Shown here: positions 19,786 to 31,829 of the stretch, piece after piece
Layout: each line of letters begins with the position of its first letter
Numbering within the stretch: position 1 is the first letter of the stretch
Assembly: GCA_026874595.1 (NCBI GenBank)
Contig: CM049316.1
Coordinates: 38,880,695 to 38,944,694 of the forward strand
DNA: 64,000 nt
DNA from: Sipunculus nudus
Taxonomy: Eukaryota; Annelida; Sipuncula; Golfingiida; Sipunculidae
Direction: 5' to 3'
Translations under genes and position numbers: made by a program
Notes under the pieces: generated by a model
Seen by the model: only the letters and a program-made list of their open reading frames with translations
Database searches by the model: none
Told to the model about the DNA's origin: nothing

Positions 19786-22310
19786 GACACATGAAAGCTA
19801 TAATTAGATAAAATAGCAAATATGTTAACCTTTATATCAATTTAGAGGGTGAACAGGTCTCTATTTGGCCAGATATTTCAGACTCATAGAGGCCAACCAT
19901 TTTTTTACTGATGATTGATCATGACATAACAACGTATTCCTAACACTTCTGAAAAGCGACTTATACTCGGTCCTTGGTTGATGATATTCTCTCGATGATC
20001 GATAATGACCAAGGAGGCAACGACTCGAGACATTAGTAATAGCAATATAACTGATGCATTTATGTTAGCTCTCTTCATATTGGAAAAAAAAGTTATCTAT
20101 GGACACTGCTGTATTATGGGCAGATGTCATATACAGTTGTGTATGAATTCAATATCTTTAATCACAATAACGGTACATGATGAATAACGTACTTTTTTTT
20201 CTTTTGGAGTGAACCTAAACGTTTGCTTTGAATGAATTTAAAAAATAAAATCACACAAAACCGAGACAATCATATGTTGAGTAAAAAAACTAGCTACACG
20301 ATGATAAATTTCCTACTTTCACTTTTTCTAGGATTTCAGACTTAACATCACCACTCATACAACCTCATTCGCCATTGAGAAAAATAAGCAACGAAATTTT
20401 CCTGCAAATCCTACTCTAATTTTAAAGATTTGTGCCCAACACCACAAAATCATTATTCCTAATTATAACCACAGTTCGTGTTATCGATTTGATAAAGGCC
20501 AAAGCCTTTGTAACGGGCAAACTGATTACAAAATAAAACTAGTGGCCCATGGGCCATGACGCTCAGCTGAATTCAAGTAATGATGAACAATGAGCAAATT
20601 GACTGCAAGAATGCCAAAGAAATCATGAATTTTGTGAGTCCTAAGAATGAGTGTATGTGGGCTTTTCGACAGATGACAACTTAATTTGAAGGTCTCATAA
20701 ATAAAAGAAAAATGCATAAATAATTGAAAAAAAATACCGGAAGTATAGTGCCACCAGTCTGCAGGCACTGATCGAACACTCCATGACCAATATCCATGCC
20801 AAGAATCATGGTGATCAATGCAGTAGTTATTCAGATACTCAAATTTTTGTTTCAAATTTTTAATTATTCTGAGAGATAATAACGAACACCATAGTTCAGA
20901 GGATATGGGTAACAGAGACCTTATTTCATGTTTCTATAGAGAATGTTCATGGACCTCCCTTGATGTCGAGTTAGAAGATTCCAGGTCTAGCAGTTATGAT
21001 TTGTTCACTGTTAATAGATGACAGTTTTGAGTGTATCAAAACAGAGAAAAAAATTCGTAAAAAATAGAAAAACAGAGGTGGCACCACAAGTTTGCAAGAA
21101 CTGATGGAACACTCCATGAACAGTATTCATGCAAAGAATCATGATGATCAATGCAGTAGTAATTCAGATACTCAAGCTTTTGTGTCAAATTTTTAATTAA
21201 TCTGAGGGGTACTTATAAGCCCCAAAGCTCACGAAATATGGCTAACAGGGAATTAATTTCAGGTTTACTAGGAGATTTTTCATGGACCTCCCTTGATGTC
21301 AAGTTATAAATTTCCAGGTCCAGCGGTTATGATTTGTGCCCTGTTAACAGATGACAGCTTCTTTGAAAATATCAAAAAATTGAGAAAAAAATCGTAAAAA
21401 TGAGAAAAATACAGGTGGCGCCATCAGTTTACAGGAACTGATGGAATACTTCATGATCTATAAGCATGCAAGAATCATGGTTATCAATGCAGTAGTTATT
21501 TAGATACTCAAGTTTTTGTGTCAAATTTTTAATTATTCTGTGGGATATTTACGAGCCCCATAGGTCAGAGGATATGGGTAACAGAGACCTAATTCAAGTT
21601 TCCACAGAGACTTTTCATGGATCTCCCTTGCTGTCAAATAAAAAGATTCCAGGTCCAGCGGAAATGATTTGTGCCCTATTAACAGATGACAGTTTCTTTG
21701 AAAATTTAAAAAATTGAGAAAGAAAAATAAAACGTAAAAATTAGAAAAAAATATACAGGTGGCGCCACCAGTTTGCAGGAACTGATGGAACACTTCATGA
21801 CCAATATTCATGCAGAGAATCATGGTGATCAATGCAGTAGTTATTCAGATACTTGAGCCTTTGTATCAAATTTTTAATTATTCTAAGGGGTGCTTATGAA
21901 CCACAAAGCTCAGAGGATATGGGTAACTGAGACCTAATTTCATGAGACTTTTCATGGACCTTCCTTGATGTCAAATAAGAAGATTCCATGTCCAGTCGTT
22001 AATGATTTTGGCCCTGTTAACAGATGACAGCTTCTTTGAAGGTATCAAAAATAAAGAAAAAAAAATTTTAAAAATTAGAAAAATATGATAAGATTTTTCA
22101 TGAACCTCCCAGGATGTCAAGTATGAAGAATCTAGGTGTAGCGGTTACGATTTGTGCCCTGTTAACGGACGGCCGGACGGCCAGACGGACGCCGGACAAA
22201 GAGTGATCGCTATAGCTCAGCTGACTTTCAGTCAGCTGAGCTAAAAACCGTTAAGGGGCATTTTGTTAACAGCTGATAAGTAATTGCTTTCCAAAGAACC
22301 TCGGTAAAGA
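19786..22310 (+). repeat. Duplicated segment, copy 2 (partner 1-1265)
   Basis: It aligns with 1-595 and 1100-1265 as described for copy 1. It contains one CCAACACC (20436-20443) where copy 1 has the hAT-like insertion. It is interrupted at about 20537-22247 by a 1.7-kb element; copy 1 reads through that point near 1196-1206 (GATGACAGAAAAGGCCTCG). It also has about 70 bp near 20180-20250 that is absent in copy 1. Confidence 0.85.
20537..22247 (+). mobile_element. Non-autonomous element A: GGCCCATGGGCC start, ~340-bp internal repeats, terminal hairpin
   Basis: It begins AGTGGCCCATGGGCCATG then ACGCTCAGCTGA. It ends with GGACGGCCGGACGGCCAGAC, GGACGCCGGACAAAG and a hairpin at 22213-22243: 14-bp perfect arms TAGCTCAGCTGACT / AGTCAGCTGAGCTA with a TTC loop. 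Four internal units of about 335-345 bp each start near a GTGGC(G)CCAC site (20748, 21078, 21414, 21758). The units contain CATGCAAAGAATCATG, ATCAATGCAGTAGT, GATATGGGTAAC and CCTGTTAACAGATGACAG. The empty site in copy 1 fixes both boundaries to within a few bases. No coding sequence. Element B (34926-36650, inverted), element C (46133-47761, truncated) and a fragment at 23340-23860 share its ends or units. Helitron-like replication is possible because of the 3' hairpin, but this is unproven. Confidence 0.85.
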
Positions 22311-23339
22311 TATTTTAGGACTAACGCAAACATGTGTTGTGTTTCCTTGTGTCTAGAAACATACTTATTGTCATACTATGCCCAACCATATAAACTTATC
22401 AACTGTCCGGATGCCTGCTAGCACTGAGTTGGGGGCCGGGCATATCAAAAGAAATCTGGTCAACATATGCCAATTACAAGCGTTTAAATAAGGAAAAGTA
22501 AAAATGTTCAACTAGGTTTGGCCGTCACAATTCAGTGTATAAGTAGATCTAATACAATTGAAGTACCTTCAGTGGTGAGGGAGCTGTAAGCCTAACGAAT
22601 CAATTTCTATATAAATTTTAGAAAACACAAAAGAAGTAACATTTTGTCATTTTTGTCATTTTTGTTAATATAAAAAAAGTTCAACATATCACTTTTAGTT
22701 AATGCATGAGCGATATAACAACCGTATGGGCGGCTTTAAGGTTTCATTATTGTCAATAACCCCATCATCCAAAATAAATCCAAAATCTCGTTTAAATTCA
22801 TATTAGACCCCATATATTAATGAAGCACCCGGTAACAGTAAGCCACTGTTGGTGGGTCATAAGTAAGTTTGCTGCCAATATGTCTTTCCAGACCAGATAA
22901 ACACTCAGAAACAAATATGTAGACAGATGGCTCCTGTAATTTCGACTTTTGACCTTGTAACCCAATATTGATGAGGCTCTTCCCCTATTAGCTGGTCAGC
23001 TAAATGTGCAAGATGGAAGGTTTGGATTGAACAGTTTGGCTTAAATGCATCAACAATCTGTCTTGATAAGTGAGTCATGTGACCTTGGCCTTTGATCTAC
23101 TTACGCCAAAATCCAAAGAATTCTGACTTTAGAGGTAGGCCATCTATAAGTTAAGTTTGAAATCCATATGTCAATCCAAACTAGAGTTACCATCAGGTAA
23201 CTAATTTGTCGGACATACAGAAGGACATCCCCTTTTTCTGGTGGGGTCCTAATAACCACACCAGGCTTCAGGACAATATATGAATCCACAGTTGTGAATC
23301 TAATAGTATCATTATAATTTGGCAGGTTCAAAATAACGT
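22311..23339. other. Intergenic, no feature recognised
   Basis: AT-rich DNA without a supported ORF. Wording such as GTGACCTTGGCC near 23080 and GACCTTGTAACCC near 22950 may be faint old repeat, but I cannot define an element. Confidence 0.4.
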
Positions 23340-23860
23340 AAAAAGCATAAAAAATACAGGTGGCGCCACAAGTCTTCAGGAACTGAAGAAACCAGTCATA
23401 ATCAATAAACCCACTAGGTTTCAGAACACTAGATCAAACCACAGCTGAGAAACTGACATGTACGTCATTTGTCGGTCTAAAAACAGAAACAGAAGCGTAA
23501 AATAGGGACAAAACACAGATGGCGCTATAAGTTTTCACTTTTTTACAACCCTGATCATGATCAAGATTCATGGGAATCCATGCATTATTGTCAAACTACT
23601 TGAAGTTTTGTATCAAATTTTTAATTATCCTCGGCTATACTTGCAAGCCCCATAGATCGGAACACATTAATCGCAGCGACCAAAGAGATTTCAATGAGAT
23701 TTTTTAATAAGCCTGCAGGTTTACTTAAAAGTTTATAGGGCTAGCGGTTACAATTTGTGTCTTGCTAACGAACGGTCAAACGCCGAGACGGCTGGACGGA
23801 CAACAGCCAAAGCGCCATTCCTATACCTCAGTTGACTTTTAGTCAGCTGAGCTAAAAATA
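23340..23860 (+). mobile_element. 3' fragment of a family A element with terminal hairpin
   Basis: It begins in a unit head ACAGGTGGCGCCACAAGTC and has a second head CAGATGGCGCTATAAG at about 23517. It continues through GTATCAAATTTTTAATTATC and ends with GACGGCTGGACGGACAAC and a hairpin at 23824-23854, whose arms differ from those of element A at two positions. The GGCCCATGGGCC start is not found upstream. Confidence 0.7.
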
Positions 23861-24021
23861 AAACAGAAGGGTTTGAGATTCTATCGTACAATTTGATATT
23901 AGTCCATTGAAAAGTTGTTTTCTGCTATACTGGATGCTTAAAATAGCGTAACGTTAAGATTTTTTTCCCTAATATAAGAATATCATGTGCAAAATGAATG
24001 ACATATTAAAGAAATATATCA

Positions 24022-24060
<39 letters not shown>

Positions 24061-25319
24061 TAAGAAAGATCACTGTTCCAGGTAAAAATAGTATTGACTT
24101 TATGGAAACGAATATGAAATAAAACAACCTTTGGATTGATTTCAGAAATAGGGATTTTTGATAATAATGACGGTTCTGATATTATCGACGGCAAAGCTCA
24201 CTGGGGCTTTATCACGTTATCAGTTCTCCAAACAATCGTTCCGGCGAGCTACATTTAATTCGATCAATATAGGCCAACCTTATACTCATCCGTCAAAATA
24301 AGTCTCGACATATCACGGCGGGTCCTTATCAACTGAAGCTCTTTATGAGTACTTCCGTACCTGTGTTACTTGGGCTCGTTTACATCGCCATTAGTAGTTC
24401 GTTTTAATTGGAACGCCTAAAATTAATTCATGACTGCCAGGGCTAAAAAAGTAATACATATATTCTTGTATTGGGACAGTTATGTCTGTGTATATATACA
24501 ATATTTTCATATTCACGCAGTAACATAATGTGTATACCTTATTTTTAACACACGCGGCGTATGTTTTTCTGTATTGTCAGGCTGCACACTTTGGACGCAG
24601 GAGAATCGATTTTATGGCTTTAACAGTGTATTTATAATTCAGCTCCAGGTTTCCATTTACGTGGCTGGATAAAAGGCCTGATAATTTCAACACTTTCCTC
24701 TCTGTGACTTTTTATGCACGCAAACGCCCCGTTCCCAAATGAGTATAATGGGTCATTAAGCACTGAAACATAATCTGAGAGCTGAGAGGGCAGACTTCAG
24801 TGCATTCAGCGTGACACAATAGGAAATTCATCAATACCAGACTTTAGCAAGCTAACAATAATGGCTGATTTGATGACATTGGAGCGGATCGATTAGCAGG
24901 ACATCGATTAGGCCTGTTAAACAAACACAGTAATGAACATCTTGTTTTGTGTTAAAAATCTAGATTAATCATTTAAAGCCCGGTTTATAAAAATAAGAAA
25001 AACTACTATTTGAGATGACTGCCGACGTTCAGTCTGAAGCTCCACGGGTCACACTAATGCCCCCTCGTGTGTAAATAAGGTAACTTTTAATTATGCACAA
25101 ATTTAAGGGGTGTTTATAAGTGGCATACTATATCACTAGAGCATTCTTGAATTCTTATGTAACAAATGTTTCTGATAAATTCAAATGATGTTTAAGGAAT
25201 GAAAGCAAATCCTAAGGATGAATTTCTCATTGAACTCTCTTGCGCATGCGACCACTTTGTAGCCCTGTTTTGGTCAAATGATAATTTCATGTTACTTCAT
25301 GTACCATTTACCTACACTG
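23861..25319. other. Intergenic, with (TA)n tract at 24025-24058
   Basis: AT-rich DNA with one TA microsatellite. No gene or element recognised. Confidence 0.5.
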
Positions 25320-26474
25320 CCTGTAAATCTAAAAAGACAAACCGGTACTCTGATCATATAAATCAAAATATCCTGGTCAGACCAGAGAATTCGGAGGCCA
25401 TAACGTTAGACTGTGGTGTGCCTCAGGCATCTGTCCGGGGACCAGTGCTCTCTACAAGTTAAACATCATCTCTTGACAGGTAACTACGTAGCATTAAATA
25501 CCACGTTAATGCAGATGATACGCGGCTATGGATTACACTTAAGATGTTGCAATTTTGTTCCGTCAGTTTTATGTTCGGGGGGGATGCCTCGTAGGTGCCT
25601 GACGGTAATTCAAATTGGGACAACTTTTTTGAATAAACACACCCACACACCCTGAAGCAATTGCTTACATTGGAACCTGTGAGGAAGCTGTAGGAGCATT
25701 GGACTAGTCAGTTCAGTCTGAAAATGAATTATGAAAAGACTGAATTCTTGGTGATTATTTATTTTGTTTTTTTTAACCATCTTTTTTTCACTATCCCCTC
25801 TAGCCAAAAATATCGACGTCATATAGTATTACCACGCTTCAATGGACGCTCATGTCACATCTGCTACTTGTAAACCCACAACATATATAGTAAAGAAATA
25901 CATGAGCCGGGATACATTGGAATGTTTAATCCGTGCTTTCATTTCCACAAAACAAGATTATTGTAACCCTTTCCTATATGGGGTCCTTCCAGGAACTCTA
26001 ATGTAAAAGAAATCTCACCAACAGTGCAACATAAGATCACAGCACAGAAATACGTTACTCTCTGCATTAAACAAAACTTTCAGATTCTTTTTTTTTTTTT
26101 TTGGTTTAAAGCCAAGCAGGAGTAACTTCAGCAAATCTGCAAGAGCTTTCCGGTCACCTTGATTCAGTTTTACTCTTCGAAAAATCAACGATGGTGCAAA
26201 ACAGAACATTTAACATTGCTATCCCCAGACTCTGGAATAAATCTGATATTATTCAAAGGCAAACTAAACACGTACTTATTTTCTTAATAATTTAATCAAG
26301 TGACTTTAATGATTTATTCTAGACTATGTTAACATATTTATATTTTCATGTGTTTCCCATTGAATTGTTTGATGTACTGTTACTGCGTCTTCTGAGTACT
26401 ATTGTATCACTAAGACATATAGGTATTAGCGATTTAAAGCACGCATTGCATGGATTTTACGATTTATAAAATAA

Positions 26475-26506
<32 letters not shown>

Positions 26507-26522
26507 CATCATCATCATCATC
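25320..26522 (+). mobile_element. Degenerate 3' part of a CR1/L2-like LINE (reverse transcriptase remnant)
   Basis: Several frames together spell the C-terminal half of a LINE reverse transcriptase. In order: LDCGVPQASVRGPVL (the VPQGSVLGP motif, about 25408-25446); HVNADDTRLWITLK (the YADD catalytic motif, 25502-25543, with Tyr replaced by Asn); MNYEKTEFLVI (thumb, near 25720); KYMSRDTLECLIRAFISTKQ followed by DYCNPFLYGVLP (about 25896-25990); and RTFNIAIPRLWNK (about 26200). Frameshifts and stops separate them, so it is dead. The 3' end is an (ATT)n tail at 26470-26505 running into (ATC)n to 26522, typical of LINEs that prime on a microsatellite tail. The clade is inferred from motif wording. 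The 5' part, including any endonuclease domain, is missing. Confidence 0.85.
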
Positions 26523-29396
26523 AGTTACTGTTCAGTAAATCACAGAAATTCCGACCACCACAGGGACCTTCATAACGTGGTCGCTTTTGCGAGGTTTATA
26601 TAAATAGCGAAAAAGCATCGGTACTGTAAAAACGGGTCGTTGTTTTCAGGAGGTCGCTAATCCGAGATGGTCGTCAGGTGAGGTTTTACAGTTTGTCTAA
26701 ATTGCAACACCTAGGACAGGTATTGCCCCCTGGCGGCACAGTATTTGACTAATTAATTGTTTTTCTTCTCGCACTAAAACAACTGATTCAATAAAGGCGA
26801 GACAGTCAGGAAGCGCCGCCTGTCGACCTATTGCTGAACCTACTGGCTATTTCCCGGGAGTCAACAGTTGTAAAGATCTCTTTCAGAATTTCACCATATT
26901 CCCGCCTGTCATTGTCAGTCATCGCATACTAGTACTCTATAGATTATTTGTTGCGCCGCTTTTGCCGTCGCTATAGCAACGAGAGTAATCATAGCCTTTT
27001 ATACACTATTTTTTATTCATACAGGTGTCTACAGTGCCCTTGGGGCCACCAAAGATCAGCTTTTCCTACTGATCTTCAATCAAGGCAGCACGGGCGTTTC
27101 CCTCAAGCCATCAAACTCCTGTTTATTGACAGTCTTATGAAATTGCAATTATAAATATATTACTATGAAAGATGCTTATATATTTCTATAAGACTGATGA
27201 GATCGAGGTATCAAAGGTTTCAGACTTGTACGCAATATGTTATAGTAAGCAGTCTCTACGTGGAAGGTGTTGCAAACTGGAAGGTTCTATAATTAGTGTT
27301 GTCTTCATCCTGAAAAGCTAATCTAAAGAACATTAATGGTTTGGTTGGAGCAGTCCAGTTGGTCACATGCACTTACATGCACTTAGCAAATTACTTGTGG
27401 TCACTATCTCCCATACACTTTATTTTTTTCTGCTAGATTTGGTCTGTTTTGATCGTGCCCCGAAATCTGACTCCAAGGCTGGACTCGAGTTCTATTTCAC
27501 AATAAAGAACCCTACATCACTAGTATTTTGTCAAAGAAAGTAGGCGCTCCCTCTGCAAATATGAAGTGAACAGTTGAGTGTTTATATAACTATAACAGAC
27601 CAATTTTGAGGGACTTTTTGTTAGATATAGACAATTTTATTTTACCACCCATGTCCAGCAGATACAAAGCTTGATAAATATTAGAAAATTAAATGCGATT
27701 TATTTTATTTTCAAATTAGTAAATGAAGATTTGTCGTCCAAATTTAGTATGCAGTTGCAAACAGTTCTTGTCCTTGTTTATATTACTTAAATAAGAGTAA
27801 ATCATCAACATTCAGTTTAATTAAAAACCCTTCAGGTAAATCTGAGCATAAATTATAAAATCAAAGCATGCTGAAAAATGGAGGGTGTGTGATGTCAGGT
27901 GCTGCCATCTGTCAACAATGTCTAAAAGCTTTTGAAGGAAAATATGTTTCAAGTGTGAGAGGAGAAAGTAATAACATAATTTTTCTGATATCCAGCGTAC
28001 TATCAACCTTTATCCCTCTGATATTTGACATAACAACTTGAGGTATTCCCGCTTGGTGAAAAAAATATCCGGAAAATAAGCCACCACTAGTTAGCATTAA
28101 ACACAGTATCAACAAATTATATTTTTGCATTAGTGACTTTTTTTCCCTCAAATAGTCCGTTTCTAATGAAATCTCCATAAATTTTCCTGCTTTTATAAGT
28201 GTTCGAAATCGACGGTAATATGTGTAAAATACACCTGTTAAGCTGTGTTCTTGCAGAAAAAAGTTACTGAAACAGGGACCGTGGGGCTTGGTCATAAATA
28301 AAGGATGTCGACGGGGCAAGGGTCACCGAAATGTCAGTACGGCTGTTTAACACCTCGTTATGGCTCTGCGTATTGGTTAATACAGCCAACGTGACTGCGT
28401 GCTCGGGAGGTCCGATTGTGAGCCGCAACACGAGATGTTTCAGCCAGTCGGAACATGCATTTCATTTTTGTGCCATGTCAGTCAGGGCATCTCATGACAC
28501 GTATTGTGGCCCTGGCGATGCACGCGCCATGTTTATGTTGACATATGTGATCGCTCCCGGTCCGCTGTTTTTTAACACTCGTTTACAGGAGTAAGCAAAC
28601 GATGTCATCGCAATATTTTGGCAAGTACAATTTATTTTAAAGAGAAGAGACTATTTTTCGTGCTAATGGAACATGCATTATATGTGATTGGGCCCCTTTA
28701 TCTCATTTTGGGTAAATAGATGATTTCCAAATTTGAAATAACTGTTACGTTTCTTAGAGCACATCCGTGGTTATTTACAAGTTTTCAAGCAGTATATGCC
28801 ACCTGATATTCATTGCATAGATTGCGCAATTTGATTAAATCAGCTGGATCCAATTCAATACTTGCACTCTCTGCCTCCTCTCATGTTGTAATGTTGTACA
28901 TGTACAACAGCTAAAGTTATCACTTGACGTGACCCCAATGTCAATGACATACTAAAAATAGAATTATTTGTTTTAACAGAGTAATACCTGATTTGCGTAT
29001 TTGCATTCAATAGTGGGATATATAGATTATTCGTCACGTTCTACTCTTTATTTGATTATTACATGCTATATGCTATAAGAAATCAAAGATTGTATGAATA
29101 ATCTGAATCCGGTGGGGCATTTAAAGTGTTTTCATCTGGTGTACTATACTTGAAGTCGCTGACCGTCTGAGCTTTATGTAGACTGGTCTATCCATAATTA
29201 TGTTCCGCACTGATATTAAATTAATGCTGTGATTCATTTTATATGTTCGGATATTTACCACCTACGTAGATTTGTCTGTTAGCAACTGAATTAAAGTGAT
29301 ATAAACGGATTCGGATGAAATTTGAATAGTTTTGAGGTCATTTGGACCACCATGATATGTTTTTGTTAAGAATTCTTTACCAAAGAATAAGGATTA
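26523..29396. other. Intergenic, mostly unremarkable; GC-richer patch 28300-28600
   Basis: At 26560-26690 there is a possible small element (GCATCGGTACTGTAAAAACG; GAGGTTTTACAGT). At 28525-28600 GATGCACGCGCCATGTTTAT through CTCGTTTACAGG resembles part of the repeats at 38860 and 43480. A plus-strand ORF 28331-28594 (87 codons, ATG start, hydrophobic N-terminus) and a minus-strand ORF ending at 27912 (about 127 codons from its first ATG) have no recognisable domain. I leave both uncalled. Confidence 0.4.
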
Positions 29397-30529
29397 CTGT
29401 GGATTCAGAATTGTTCGTTGGGTTTTTATTTTCGTGGATAACCTTTATCCACGAAAATAAAAATCATAGATTATTATAGGTTTATTAAAAAGCCATCGAC
29501 CCTGTGCATTGAGTTATCGTGTTGACCCGCGTTCATCGTTCATGCTAGAAGTTGGTACTGGTTAATAAAACGCGAAGAAAACGATATGTAGCCAATAAAA
29601 AAAAACAATTATATTGTGAAGAAAGATATTCAGTTCAATCTTAGGGAGCAAACAAACCAAGATATCATCAGTGTCGGACTTACAAGTGACTGTGTAAATG
29701 TAAGTCTGCACCTACAATGGTATATGTGGACTTGCTCTCTCTCTCTCATATTATATCGCTGAAAGTCATAGGTAAAGGTCGTTTTGCCCTGCTAATCTTA
29801 TTTGATTGTTCGTTTTAAAGAATGTCATGTTTAAATCAAATAACCGTGCGGCAGAAGAACTGTGCGGCTGAGTCAATATAATTATGCCTCGGCTTGGTGA
29901 TAAACCACGGTCAGCTGAGCACAATTATGAGCTGGAGCCCAGCCTAACTGTAGCCTCGTTTCTTGGATCGTCAGTCAACTAGGGGTTCCATCTGAACGAA
30001 CTACATACCAAGAAGTTTTAATTCTTGTAATGAATGAATACGCACAATATAAATATTGATGTCCGTTGATTCTAATAATTCATAATATCACAACCAGTAT
30101 GTCAGTTCATCGGAGGATTTGCTCTCACGAGCGCAGACCACATCGGACCGGGCAATTTTTACGGTCAAGATAGGCGGGGAAGCGGAGTACAATAGCCGAT
30201 CACCGCCGGGACAATACGACTGGGTAATAAAATTCTGAGGACAGCCTGTCGGACTGTCTTTGATGTCAGAGTAGACACTCCTTTTCTATACCCAAAAATT
30301 TTCAGATAAGTCAGCAGATATAATTGTCATTGTGTCATTGAGCCTATCGCTTGTACCGGGACTACGTGTTTTCTTAAACATAAGGAAAACACTGATCTTT
30401 GGCTTATTTTCAGGTCTGTTTACATATTAATTTTGATACAATGTCTGACAAGGAACGTTTAATCCACGAATACTTTAACCCAACGAATAGTGTTTCAGGT
30501 CTAAACCACGATATTTTCTGAATCCACAG
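29397..30529 (+). mobile_element. Intact 1133-bp non-autonomous DNA transposon with 14-bp TIRs and TA duplication
   Basis: The termini CTGTGGATTCAGAA and TTCTGAATCCACAG are perfect 14-bp inverted repeats flanked by TA on both sides (29395-29396 and 30530-30531). A TA target duplication is typical of Tc1/mariner-type and some other cut-and-paste transposons. Just inside the left end, 29423-29463 is a perfect hairpin with 19-bp arms (TTTTTATTTTCGTGGATAA) and a 3-base loop. There is no transposase ORF, so mobility would need a partner in trans. A truncated second copy lies inverted at 11089-12220. Confidence 0.92.
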
Positions 30530-30531
30530 TA

Positions 30532-30836
30532 TTTTTGTGTCCAGGTGAAAAGATTTCCCCCCCCCCCCCAAAAAAAAATTATTTCAGATTATCCCCTGGG
30601 GTAGTTTGATCTTAATTGCAAGTTATCCCATCACTGTTCAGATTACCCCTTGCCTGTTTAAACAAATTATCTTTTCTTAGCCGTTCATAATTTTGCACTT
30701 AAATACTAGGTAAGTTTCATTCTAAAAACGACAATTGGTGTAAATATTTCATAACGACAGGCTAAATATCTTTGTTACAGGTATCTGTTTTATTATGCCC
30801 AGAAGTATTACATGTGTCTGTTGACATTCTATTTCG
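30532..30836. other. Intergenic, C/A homopolymer run only
   Basis: Contains a run of C followed by a run of A near 30557-30578. Otherwise nothing is recognised. Confidence 0.5.
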
Positions 30837-31500
30837 TGTTAGGCTCAAGTCCTGGGCGTTGCTATGGCGTGTAGAGACACGTCGCTCGGTGTAATCCGTA
30901 CTGGTTGAACTCTGGAGTGTAGAAACACAGCGTTCTTTGTTCTAGTCTGGAACGGTCAAGTCTGTTCATGCATAGCGCGTGTGTAATGTTCTTTAAAACG
31001 TTCGTGAAACAGAATTGTCTAGGGTTTGGGTGAAAAAGTTATAAATAGGAGCTGTGTTTAGAGCCGAAGGAGAGAGAGAAAAATTCCAGCGGACACGGAA
31101 GAGTATGAGTTAGTTTTGGGACCTTTCCGATAATTGCAGAACTTATAGATATTCTCAGTTTGCCTTTGGGATATTTACCAGAACTTCACTTTTGGATTAC
31201 AACAGGTTGATTTTGGGATTGAATTGGACTATTCTCTGAGAGAATTTGTATGGACTGGTTATCTAGAATATTTATGTTAAAGGACTTGTTGAGCTGTGAC
31301 AGTGGTGGTATCCAGAAAAGACTAGGATCCGGACACTCTGGTACTTGTTATTTTTTTGTTTTGTTTTACTGTGTAATTGTATTGATTTAGTGTATTGAAA
31401 TGTTAGGATTGTTTAAGAATAAATTATAATTATTTGTTAACAAAATAAAATTGACTTCTTTATTCATTCCCCCAGACATTTCACGCTGCCTAGTGTTACA
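30837..31500 (+). mobile_element. Possible solo LTR (TATA box and poly(A) signal)
   Basis: This roughly 660-bp block starts TGTTAGGCTC and ends AGTGTTACA. It has a TATAAATAG at 31040-31048, a purine stretch after it, and AATAAA at 31418-31423, the order expected of a retroviral-type LTR read on the plus strand. No matching second LTR, primer site or clear target duplication is visible. The left boundary is uncertain; TGTAATCC at about 30890 is another candidate. It could instead be a promoter of an unseen gene. Confidence 0.35.
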
Positions 31501-31829
31501 GAATCTGATTTTTATTTATCTCAGTAACAAAATTTACGCTCGTCACGACTACGTGATCTGTTGTTATTAGAATCCGTAACACCTTAATATTAATAAATAA
31601 CAGAAAAACACACCAATGACAAGGTTAACATTCTCGCAGGCCATAATTATAACATTCCTGAATATAATTTGAATATTAATTATTTAGAGATCAGAAAAAA
31701 AAGTTTATTTCAAACCATACTTACCAGATATTTTATTAATATAATCAAATTTCGTTTATTGATGTTCAAGGAAAATCTGATCGTTTGTAATGTCTGACTC
31801 TACGAGTCTCAGAAACACGGAAGCGGATG
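31501..31829. other. Intergenic, no feature recognised
   Basis: AT-rich DNA between the LTR-like block and a SINE. Confidence 0.4.

Noticed and set aside
27912-28319. 135-codon minus-strand ORF
   Set aside because: The listed start is TTG; from the first ATG it is about 127 codons with no recognisable motif and ordinary AT-rich composition.
28331-28594. 87-codon ORF with a signal-peptide-like start
   Set aside because: Its 3' part overlaps a dispersed repeat also seen at 38860 and 43480; no conserved domain.
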